The notes beneath the pieces were generated by a model, which was given only the letters and a program-made list of their open reading frames with translations, was not told where the DNA came from and did no database searches. The position numbers and the translations under genes are program-made. Positions 22,635 through 33,329 of a stretch of 64,000 bases of DNA are shown one piece after another. Source of the DNA: Sipunculus nudus (taxonomy: Eukaryota > Annelida > Sipuncula > Golfingiida > Sipunculidae); NCBI GenBank assembly GCA_026874595.1, contig CM049310.1, positions 79,851,056 to 79,915,055 on the forward strand, read 5' to 3'. The number at the start of each line of letters is the position of its first letter. Positions within the stretch are counted from its first letter, which is position 1.

Positions 22635-23100
22635 CGTCTTAGACCACGGATTTTCTTCCCATGGTACAAAAAAAATGTGCACATCTTGCGGCCTAGTTGT
22701 TCCCTGAGAATTCGTAGAATTGTTAGACATGTCCAACAACCTTCGTACGTGCTTATGGGCTGTCTGCAACTACTAAATATTGCAAGGAGGACTGCGTGGC
22801 ACGTGAAATTCTGACACAAGGGCCCGTACGGCTGCTTGTGACCTATAGGCATAAGACAGGTAGGGTGGTTCAAGATGATGCAGGGCCGTATAAACGTGAG
22901 TAAACTTTGGCTGTATTCTATGTAATACAGGGAGTCAATGAAGCTTTTGGAACACAGGTGTAATGTATGATAGTTTTTCGTACCTTTCACAAGTCGAACT
23001 TCATCGTTCTGCACCCGCTCAAGACGTTCAAGGAGATTCAGTTGGAGTCCACATATGAGACTGTTCCAGTAGTCATATAATGAATGCATGGACTAAGAAC
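22635..23100 (-). mobile_element. LINE 3' fragment, copy 2
   Basis: Duplicate of 15897-16370: same Y-W-N-S-L-I-C-G-L and L-E-R-V-Q-N motifs, 12 bases shorter. It inserted before the duplication. Confidence 0.7.
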
Positions 23101-23214
23101 TACTTCCTTATTTGGTAAGAACTTGTATACTTTCAATTGTATTTATAATGGATAGCAAATTGAAACTACATTATCTTAAGCTTAGTAACATAGTATCCTC
23201 GAGCTCCACAGACA

Positions 23215-24985
23215 GAGTAAGGGAGGGATACGGCAGAAATATGGGATCAATGTTCATCTGCAAAATATGCTGTGAGGAAGACATTTGCCGTCTGTCTAGC
23301 CGTCTGTCCGCCCGTTAACCTGGTACAAAAAAAAATCTCCTGGGAAACCTGAAATTAGGTCTCTGTTACCCATATCCTCTGAGCTATGGTGCTCAGAAAT
23401 ACCCTCAAGAATAATTAAAATTTGGTACAAAAGCTCCAGTATCTGAACAACTAAGTCATAGATCGCAATAATTCTTTGCATGCATATTCATCATGGAGTA
23501 GGTCATCAGCTCCTTGTAACTGGTGGAAATAACTGGATTTTTTATGAATTTGTACGCATAAATTCATTAAAAAAATCTCCTTGGAAACCTGTTGAATAGG
23601 TCTCTGTCACCAAATCTTCTGAGCTATGAGACTCAGGAGTAACCTCATCCCCCCCCCCCCCCCCCGGAGAATATCTAAAAAATTGATACAAAAGCTCAAG
23701 TATTTGAACAACAAATGCATTGATCGCCATGATTCTTTACATGCATATTCATCATGGATTGTTTCATCAGTTACTGCAGGCTGGTGGCGCAGCCTGTGTT
23801 TTTTTTCGAATTTTTACGCACTTCCCCCCTTTTTTGAGACCTTTCATAGAAGCGGTTGTCCGTTTACAGGGCACAAATCATAACCTTTAGACCTAGAATC
23901 TATTTAATGGACATCAAGGGAGGTCCATAAAAAAATCTCCTTATAAACCTGAAATAAGGTCTCTGTTACCCATATCCTTTGAGCTATAGGGCTTATAAAT
24001 ACCCCCAGAATAATTTCAAAATCTGATACCGAAGCTCCGCTATCTGAATAACTAATGCATTGTCCGATCGGCCGTCCGTTAACAGGCCACAAATTGTAAC
24101 AATAACGCCTAGAATCATGGACCTCTGCATCCTAAAAATTCCTCATAAATTCTCCACAGAAACCCTAAATTATTTCCCAGATTCTTCAGGAACGGCTAGA
24201 TGGATTTTCATCATATTTGGTGTGCTAATGGGTCTAAAGAACCTTAGCTACTGGCCACGAATTATGGCGCCACCTACATTATCTCAGTTTTTACCTGTAC
24301 TTTTTATAACACTGGGTCTGTTAGAAGGCACAAATCGTACCTGTAAAGGCTAGAATCATAAACTTCTGCATCCTAAGAGTTCCTCACAAGTTCTCAGAAA
24401 CCTGAAATTAGGTCATTGTGTCCTATATTCTCCGAGTAACGAGGCGCGTTTGAGCAACCCAAATACACACAAATTGCAGGATTCCCTAGGAATGGCAAGA
24501 TGGATTTTCATCAAATTTGGTGTGCGTATGGGTCATAATGAACCTTAGCTACTGGCATGAATTTGGTTCCACCTGCATTATCTTAGTTTTTACAATTTTT
24601 TTATCTCTATTTTTCAGAACACAAGGTCTGTTAGAAAGCACACATCGTATCCTAGAGGCTAGTATCATGAACCTCGGCATCCTGAGAGTTCCTAAAATGT
24701 TCTTCTCAGAAACCTGAAATTAGGTCATTGTGACCTATATTCTACGAGTTATGGGTGATGTTTGAGCACCCCGGAAGTAATGCAAAATACACACATTTTG
24801 CCAGATTCCTCAGGAACGGCTGGATGGCTTGTTATTAAATTTGGTGTGTTAAAGGGTCTTGATGAACTTAAGCTAATATGCATGAATGATGATGCCACCT
24901 ACATTGCCTTAATTAGTCGCCTGTGCAAGGACATATTGTCAACACCTCAGTCGGCTGAGTGCCATGACCTATGGGTCATTTTTTT
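23215..24985 (+). repeat. R1 element, copy in D2 intron
   Basis: Duplicate of 16484-18232 with the same internal unit order and the same end, CAGTCGGCTGAGTGCCATGACCTATGGGTC. It includes a 17-base C-run at 23649-23665. Confidence 0.8.
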
Positions 24986-25305
24986 TTCATTCATGTGCAC
25001 TTAAGATGTTATGCGATATAAACACAATGGTTTCTGACCAAGCATCAGCCCTATAAACGTGTAAACATTTTGTATATTGCATGCACATATTGTTTGTCAT
25101 TGAACATAGAATGTCAGAAGCTATTCCACTGACCATTCTGCTGAAGGACAAAATATTGCCCAAAAATGAACTGATGACAGACCACAAAACTACGGTGAGT
25201 GTGGTCATATTAATCAGATAACAGATAATCAAAATTTATAGAAATTGTTCAATTTTGTTATGCAAGAAGGATAATCAAATAATGATATAAACTCCGACAA
25301 TTCAG

Positions 25306-25389
25306 AAAAAGAATGGTTTTGATTACGATTTTTTCTTACATGGTTGTTGCGATATTCGTCCTCGTGGCAGTAATAATTCTCACTTGCAG
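25306..25389 (+). pseudogene. Gene D2, TM exon
   Basis: Same 84 bases, acceptor and donor as D1: phase 2 on both sides, TM helix MVVAIFVLVAVIILTC. In frame with the donor end of the D2 Ig exon. Intact. Confidence 0.65.
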
Positions 25390-27801
25390 GTGGAACTACT
25401 GTGGCGTCCATTCTGAAAGCAGATTCATTTGTTTGATCGTTATCACCTTTTGCTGAAGCTTATATATTTCAATCAATAACAATATAAACCACGCTTAGAA
25501 ACCGCTACATTAACCTGCCAAGCATTCTCCTTATTACTGTATCTGTAGAAACCAATGTTTCGATTGGACACTCGACTTCAGTTAAAGCAAATTCAACAAC
25601 CTTGTCTCCATGATATCAGCAGGTTTTACGGGTACCAGTTTTAGGACTCTGATGCGATATATCAAGAACATTTGCAGCATATTGAAATATGTCACCCATG
25701 GACAAGCGGTCATTTGTAAAAAGACTACACATACCTTAAATATTTTTTTAAGTTATATATCAGAATATACTGACATTGCGGGTAGCAACAATTGGTATAA
25801 GCTGGTAAAAAATTGAAATATGCCGACGCATTATAAGTACTCATAGTTAAAATGACAAGCTGGCTGACATCCGTGATGAGTCGGCTTATAGATTAATTTA
25901 CGCAAGGATCAAAGACGGTCGTTCGTAGCCGGCTAACTGAAGAAAGGTACTACGGAGGAGGATATCCGCTTGGTATCATATGGCTCTGGCTCTATTGATT
26001 TATTTACTTTTAAATATTTTGCCTTTCTGTCTGGACGCTGTATTGTTTCAATAGTATATGAATGTATGTGTAAATTCTAACACCACACAGCGTTTTAACA
26101 TCTAATAAAATATGTCAACTGAAATACTGTATCCATTGTTTTCAAACGTGCCATGTCTTTTCTGATTGTGTGCTGAAGTACAAATCCAACGTGACATTTC
26201 GTGAGTGTTCCCGAATATTGTCGTCTTGTCAACAATGTCAAGGAAACGACACTAAAAAAGCAAATTATTGCTCTGAAATAATTCAATGTACGAGACACAT
26301 TTGTCTTCTGCAGATCGCTGACGCTGAACAAATACAAACAATGTTAATTGTAAACTTTATATCATTTTGATTACTGGATGAACATAGTCAAATACAAAAT
26401 CACATCCATACACAAATTTTATTGCATTTTAGAATATATTTTTTGTTTGTTTCAGAAATATAGTTGCTTATAGTGTCACTAGTCTTGCATGAAATTCTTC
26501 GACCAGTTCAAGTAATATTCCCAGCCGATATCTCAAAAGAATTGGTCCATGACGGTAGGCGACACTGTTTTATTCAATGTAATATTCGACAATAGTGATA
26601 TTTTATTATATATTCTTAATATTTTTGGGTTTCAGTGTTTTTATTCAGGGGGCTAGATGTCGCCCCTTAAAATAAAAGAGGTATTGGTTTTAAGTTTTGT
26701 TTTATCTCATAAAAATCATATTTAATATTTAAAAACGAAATTTCTGTTGTATTGAGTTATGTTTATTGTTAAATTCAAAATCGACTCTCCAGCCAGCTTC
26801 AGAAAGAGTTGATCCATATGCTTACGGATCTAAATTCATTTCCTAACTTTTCCTTATTTTTCTTTGAGACTTTTCAATGAGTACTTTTAGCCTTGTGTTT
26901 CTTAATCTGACATTTCTTGACCTCGAAAGGTATGATATAACCATACGTTTTCTTCCTCTTCATGTCTGCTGTGTAAATATTATTTCTTAATCACTCTTGT
27001 AAATATAAGTTGTAGATGCCTGATGTACAAGAAACCAATTGTTCATGACCAGCGGTTCTGCCTGCTATAACCACCGAATTATGTATTGCTATTTCGTCAT
27101 ATGAATTGAAATAATGAGTTGTGCAGAAACCAATAGCCTTCCTAAATCAAGTTAGTGCCTCAGATGGATGTAAATGAAAAAGAAAACTCTCAGCTTTGCT
27201 TGCAATTCATTTTTCATTTACTACGATATCGGCTGTTTTTTTTTATTTTGTTTTGTTTATTTTTTTTGTTTGTTTTGTTTCTTTCCGCTAAAAATGTCGA
27301 TAAAATATCCATATGTATGTGAACGCGATCCGCTTTTTATCAACGATCTGGCAACCAGGAAACAATACCCGTTCAGTTAGGTGATCACACGATGCGTGAA
27401 TACAAGCAAGCCGGAACGACCACCTCGGATAATGCGTATTATCGAGAAGGAATATATAGACAAAAGAGAGCGGGTGTCGCATATTTATAATTTGAAGCTG
27501 GATGTACAATGCGATACCACGCTCCCATTGGTCTGATTGCAATTAATTTCTTTGTGCCCATCCTGGTGTTCGAACCAAGAGAACCATGTCATACAAAACA
27601 ACGGTTATATGAAGGGAGATCTGGGACGAAGGCGATGTATAACCGCTGCCTGAGGGGCGTGCATCAAACTATACTGTAAATCATATTTAGAATGCACCGT
27701 CAATCGCCGTGTAAAATTGTGAGCAATTTAAAAGAACATGAGAACTCCGTATGTAACAGTGATTGATACGTTGTCGTAACCCTTAAATTCATCATCCCCC
27801 G

Positions 27802-27802
<1 letters not shown>

Positions 27803-27848
<46 letters not shown>
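27803..27848. repeat. (CT)n microsatellite
   Basis: About 23 uninterrupted CT units. Confidence 0.95.
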
Positions 27849-27853
<5 letters not shown>

Positions 27854-28051
27854 CATTTGTCGGGAAGCAAATGTTACTGCTGTAGTCTACAAGGGAAATA
27901 AAGGTGAATAAATCAATCAATACATTTGAACAATGCCTATGTCTTATTTGCCCTAACATCCTTCATCTTCGTTATAAGCATTGTATACCAAGTATCTATT
28001 ATTCACGGGAAACCGGATACGATCCAATACTCCTTCCAGTACAGAAATTAC

Positions 28052-28074
28052 GATATCTGTCTGTCTGTCTGTCC

Positions 28075-28110
<36 letters not shown>

Positions 28111-28111
28111 G
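28052..28111. repeat. (CTGT)n then (CT)n microsatellite
   Basis: CTGT tetramers run into CT dimers; this doubles as a polypyrimidine tract before TTCTCTTGCAG at 28122. Confidence 0.9.
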
Positions 28112-30114
28112 TTCTCTTGCAGACTACGCTAACTTTTCTTCTGAACTGACTTCAGAACAGAAAACTCGCAGTCATTTGAAATACCAAAAACATTATTCAT
28201 GACTTCCGATTTCCACTCTCCCGTCTAAAACGGGAATAAGTCGTTGATTTTAGTATGAACCTGGGACTACCAGTTCACGATCAGGCAATTAAGCTGTATA
28301 CCGTTAACTCATAACTCTGTCGGACGTGAGACATACACTCGATATATATCCCTTTACCAGGTGACATATTTTCTTTTGTTCAGGGTAACGAGTCTTTATA
28401 ATATTGTGATATGATATTTACTTGGGGGAAATTCTATGTTCACGCCAGTGTGGGATTATACACACTAGAAAGTCTGTGCCATAAAACAAGTTCATAAGAA
28501 GGGTCACATAGAAAGGAAAATCATACAATAATCAAAGGGGCCTATTCCAATATCTGACCTCTATTAACTAAAGATAATCCCTCGAACCGTTTATAAATAA
28601 AATAAGCCAAATATTATTCTTACCACACACAGACTGTTCCTCTTTTTTTTTAATTCACATGTGCATATTGTGGAGGAGGGTTCAAAATAAAGCACATTCA
28701 AAAAGGGCATCTTGTGGCAAGTCAGACGAAAAAGTTTTGCAAAGGGCTTGTTGCAGCTAGTGACCTATAAACTTTCGCATACAAGCATCAACCACCTAAG
28801 GTTACATGTTTTCTCCGTTTGTGAACGTTGCTGTTGTTACTCACAACTTGTAGACAAACACGCTCCTATATCCATCACAGAGAAGTTATAAGAACCTTTC
28901 AAGAACCTTTCCTAACAGGAATTACCTGGAGTAAATTAATATGTACGCAGAGTAAGCAAGAAATCACGTAACTTCTATAGACAAGATAGGTGAATAGCTT
29001 GCTTCAGCGTGTTTGATGGGAAAAGAATAATAACGTGTGGCCTTAGATATGGCACAGTTACTGCACAGATGTCGCCCCTTCCTGCGAATTATCACTGAAG
29101 CACATAGTGATACCTTTACTCTGCAGTTGGTTTGAAGTCAATATGAAATAAAATAACATATAACTGTTTAAGTACAGCCAAAAGTATTTAAAAAATGACA
29201 TTATTTATGAAATTGTTACAAAAAAAATATTGATTGGGTCATTAACGTTATTATATAATGGAGAATATACATTCCAGGACTGACCGGGAGTGGCAGGACT
29301 TACTCGCGGATACGCTGTGTGTTGTTCGATACATTTCCCGACAACATTATAAATTACGTCGTCTTTTTGTAGTCATGAAAGAATCATAGATTAACTAAAA
29401 GTAAACAATTTCTGGCATATCTCATCATTTTTAATTGGTTGTGTTCAATATCTTTGTGATGGCAAAATTAATTTTAGAAAAAAATAAATTAAAGGTGTAT
29501 TCAAGTTCTTGTGATTGGCCAGTTTTACTCGAATCCATGGGCCGTATGTTATATAATATGTGATTGGCTGTGTCAGGGACCGTTGGTCATGTTATCATCC
29601 ACACCGAAAACTTCATTTAACGGGGCTGACACTTGGAAAAAAAATCCAAGAAATTACGAGTTCGTCATTGTTAGCAACGAATGACCATGTCAGTAAACAA
29701 ACAGGTTGCATAATAAACGTCTTTGGTTGCCTTTCATCTGGAGAATTTAAGGCCCGTTACCGTTCGTGTTTGTAATACCTGGCAAATACGTTATCGTCCT
29801 CGGTCTCTGGCCAATGAGGGAATTATATGGCCCGAAACCAGGATGATTATTTCACTTCAGTTAAAGCTCGGTATAATGGGAACTAATATATGAGGATAAA
29901 GAGGGATCATTTTGCAAGCATGATTCGGTAAATTCAATTTTGTCCTGGTTAATTGCCCTTTCTGCAAGCGATTAACGTGATTAGCATTAGCAGAAATATT
30001 GGGTTCTTTCCCACGGGTCTTGCTTCTGCACCATGGACGGTATCCAGTTTTCTGGCCAGCAACACGTTGTTCATATCAGATAATGCCTTCTAGAATGCAT
30101 CAAAAAGCGGTGTC

Positions 30115-30450
30115 ATGGGCGTAGGCAACCTTCCGCCAGAGGTCGTTTCTACTCAGAACGAACTTCTTCCTGGTAGGCACTGTAGGACGATCGGGACTAC
30201 TCAGCAGTCAAACTTTAAAACCAAAAAAGTGTTTCATATAAAGGAAACATCTTCTGTTTATATTTCACATGCTTCCCCTCTAGAATATTACCAGTTCTTA
30301 CCACAAAAACATTCATGCCTATGTAATTTGCCTCGCACCATTTCAATCCAACATATTTGAACGGACTATATTCACCTCTTCACTACGACTGTTACCACAC
30401 CGCTGGTGTACGTAGAAGCCGCGGTGCATTGTGCGGGTAAGATTATGACG
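30115..30450. repeat. Dispersed repeat, copy a
   Basis: Pairs with 44757-45080: shared words CAGAGGT(C)GTTTCTACTCA, GGACG(A/G)TCGGGA(A/C)TACT, GACATCTTCTG-like, TATGTAATTTGCC, CAATATATTTGAACGGA and CGGTGCATT(C/G)TG in the same order and strand. Confidence 0.7.
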
Positions 30451-31177
30451 CCCATAAACTTTTAACAGCACTGTCGTAATCTTGTGAGACCAATTCTGGT
30501 ACATAGGAGAGACTATGAGAGACCTTTAGAATAAAATTACCACAGAAGAATGGTCCGTAGCTTGCTGTATACTTTTTCACATCTAGGGAGGAACTTTATA
30601 TTACAGATATGGATTAATATCTGCCTTACATTACACACATTTATGACCTAGCATCTAAGCAAAGCTGGTAATCAGAATTAGATTCTGTTTGTGTACAGTG
30701 AACGCCATGCTGAACAAGGCTTAAAATTGGGTGTAGTCAGAGCAAATATGGAATTACAATGACTCGGGCAGGTTACACAGTCACCGTAGATTGAGTGTTC
30801 AGAATCGTTCGAGTACCACTAAGTTAAGCAGACTGTTTAAAGTTCGGAAAGGAAAATTGTCCGTTTGTTTATTCTTGCCAATTTCTGCATGTAAATGACG
30901 AAAACAGGGAACCAGTGATAAAACATCGGACTTATCTCTCAAATAACAATATGGCTCCGCCCAGGGATTACTATGTTTAAACGCCTGAGAGCTCTTATTG
31001 TAAGAACAGGACCCCATAGACGGCATATTCTGCTTGTGGTGCATGACGGCTTTCAGATCATTTACCAACCTGTTCCTTTAAGCAGACCAGATGATTGTAT
31101 AATTACAAAGCAACAACAGCTATTGCAAACATGGTAGAAGTTAAGTTAAGGTGATCAATGGCCAGTATAAAATTATA

Positions 31178-31285
31178 AACAAACCTCCCATGATTTTCCC
31201 TGCCTTAAGCAAAAAAATAAGGTTTGGTTCTCAGGCACTTTTTTTCAGAAATCAATGTGGGCGGGCGGGTTTTTTTATTCTTAGT
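31178..31285 (-). mobile_element. Fragment of the GGTTCTCAGGC short element
   Basis: Contains AAAAAATAAGGTTTGGTTCTCAGGC, TTTTTTTCAGAAATCA and TGGGCGGGCGGGTTTTTTTATT, the inverted match of the right end of the element at 45853-46140. Confidence 0.6.
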
Positions 31286-31287
31286 CA

Positions 31288-31695
31288 GCTAAGCTATAAC
31301 GATCATTCTTTGTCAGTCGTCCGCCCGCCGTCCGGGCGTTTGTTAACAGGGCACAAATCGTAACCGCTGGACCTTGAATCTTCTCACTAGACATCCAGAA
31401 AGTTCCATAAAAAAATCTCCCTTGAAACCTGAAATTGGGTATCTGTTACCCATATCCTCCGAGCTATGGGGCTCAAAAGTACCCCCCTAAAATGATGAAA
31501 AATTGGATAAAACAGCTCAAGTATCTGAACAACTAATGCATTTACCACCTTTATTCTTTTTACATTTTCTTTCTTTATTTTTGGTATTTTAAAGGTTCGC
31601 TCGTCAGTTAGCAGGTAATTGCTGGACTTGGAGCACCACCTGTATTTTCTTCCAATTTTTACGAATTTTTTCTCTATTTTTCAGGCCATCTGACG
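31288..31695 (+). repeat. R1 element, single unit
   Basis: Begins AGTCAGCTAAGCTATAACGATC, then GTCCGCCCGCCGTCCG, TTAACAGGGCACAAATCGTAACC, AACCTGAAATTGGGT, ACCCCCCTAAAATGATG and TTTTTCTCTATTTTTCAGGCC. It is one unit of the family, with a six-base C-run. Confidence 0.8.
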
Positions 31696-31699
31696 AAGC

Positions 31700-32340
31700 G
31701 TTGTCAGGAAACAGCAACTTAAAAATCCAAATATTAGACATCACAAGGACGGCCAAAAAAAAGAAAATGCATCCAACTCGCCACTGAACGACAATCCTTT
31801 GCCGCATCAACAAAAATAAGACGCACTGCGAACGTCGAGAAGATGTATGAAGGACGTGCTGAAAACGTACAACAGATGCCATGAACGTACACAGAACGTG
31901 AAGAGAGCCTACTTCGGACTTCCTGGACAGAAAGAGAACGTAAAGAGGACCTACTTGGTACTTCCTGGGCGTAAAGAGCACGTATTGAAAACTCCGAGGA
32001 CGTGCTGAGGACGTAGTTAGAGGGCACAACGTAGTATGGACGTACAATAGACGCCGAGAGCGCAGTCAAGAAATGGTAGCGACAACTTGCGTACTATGTT
32101 CGTCCTCCGTACGTCCTTAGTACGTCCACTTCGTTTTTTGTACGTTCCATACGTTCTGAAGTACGTTTCGGCGCATTTGCCGCGATCGACCGCGCTCAAG
32201 TTTTACAGGAAAACTTCGTCGCAGAGGGTTGGCGATCATTGCGACCTGACGACGACCTCTGGAGACCATTCTACGTTCAGCACCGCGACTACCGCGTTTC
32301 CCGAGAACGTGGTGATCGTGGAGCCTTGAACGTGTATGTG
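31700..32340. repeat. ACGT-rich repeat of unknown origin
   Basis: ACGT or TACGT occurs dozens of times. Near 31900-31975 two 40-odd-base units repeat (CTACTTCGGACTTCCTGGAC then CTACTTGGTACTTCCTGGGC). GC-rich compared with its surroundings. It allows overlapping open frames on both strands (up to 147 codons at 31604-32047), but their content is low-complexity Ser/Arg/Val/Phe and no domain is recognisable. Confidence 0.6.
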
Positions 32341-33109
32341 TGAAAGGGGTTTAAGCACGGGTGGAGCACGGATTAACCAGGTGAAGCAGAGGCCCAACTA
32401 AAGTAGTTTTCTTTTTTTCACGGTAAACCATAATTATGAAGCTGCGCGAGCATACCATATATTTTACGTCTGATTTTTCAGCTCATATATTTATGTATAT
32501 TATTTGCACGTTTTTATACTGCTTTTATTTTTTGGTTAGTAAAGCTCTCCGTATTCCTAGCCTGTGTTGTTGTCGGTTTGAAGGGAAATACGTTCAGCCT
32601 CTTTAATTTGTCTGTAGAAGTTTGACACACTTTTTTCTGGTTGTTGTGTCAATCCACACATGCCTCTTTACGGGTTCCTTGTAAGCTGGTATATATAAAA
32701 TTATCTCGGAAAGACTATGTATACAGACTCTAGAAGGTTTGGGGTCGCTCTTTTGCCAGTAGGCCCGAGATAAACCATTAACCGATTGATCCATACTATT
32801 TCTGCTTATAGTGTCTGTCTTCTTGAATATTAGTCGTGCTATCTTCCCAGTCTGCTTGAAAAAAATACACGTTTCAATGTTCCATTAACGTCCATAAAGT
32901 TATTTAAAATATTCATATTTGACGATTTGAACATCAGCCTTTTTTTATTATAAAGAACCATTATCAGAAGGGTGCAAATATTAGTGCCAAATATGAATAT
33001 ACCAGAGAAGATTCTGACTTAGTTTGTATTTGTTTAAAACAAACGTACACAGTCGTTTAACTTTAAATTCCATTTGTTTTAAAGGATTGTGCAACCAGTT
33101 GTGTAACCT
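32341..33109. other. Intergenic, nothing recognised
   Basis: AT-rich with no repeats or coding signals that I can support. Confidence 0.5.
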
Positions 33110-33325
33110 AATGCGAGGCCCCGTCTATTCCTAGTAAGGTGGCGTTCGGTGAGTTGGTAAGGGTAGAGGAAACCGGAGGATACGGGAAAACCACAGACGT
33201 TGGACGGACATTTACGACCCATTCACTTGGACACAACGGGAATCGAGACCCGGGTCGCCTACGGAGAGAGCCATTTTTTACCACTCCATTGTCTAGGCAC
33301 GTCTTTTTTTTCAAATCTGTAACCA
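33110..33325 (-). mobile_element. tRNA-derived SINE (type 1)
   Basis: On the minus strand it starts near GTGCCTAGACAATGGAGTGG (A-box-like), followed about 40 bases later by GACCCGGGTCTCGATTCCCG (B-box GGTTCGATTCC with one change), then a unique body with GAATGGGTCGTAAATGTCCG and CCGTATCCTCCGGTTTCCTC. Box order and spacing match an internal pol III promoter. There is no clear A-tail at the 3' end. Confidence 0.6.
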
Positions 33326-33329
33326 TAAC

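Larger units (their letters stand above)
19531..26274. repeat. Segmental duplication, copy 2
   Basis: Matches copy 1 from its first base to AAGCAAATTATTGCTCT at 26274. It holds gene D2 and an extra 1.83 kb (20287-22121). Gross order is identical, so the event was a simple tandem duplication. Confidence 0.9.
26275..31177. other. Long stretch without a supported gene
   Basis: This is AT-rich intergenic or intronic DNA with CT microsatellites at 27803-27848 and 28085-28111. A hydrophobic open stretch at 27908-28046 (A-Y-V-L-F-A-L-T-S-F-I-F-V-I) has no ATG and no acceptor. It is followed by a strong acceptor at 28122 opening 26 residues (Y-A-N-F-S-S-E-L, stop at 28202). A dispersed repeat lies at 30115-30450. 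Nothing else was recognised. Confidence 0.4.

Noticed and set aside
31604-32199. Open frames of 60 to 147 codons on the minus strand
   Set aside because: Low-complexity products of the ACGT-rich repeat; overlapping frames on the same strand look equally good.
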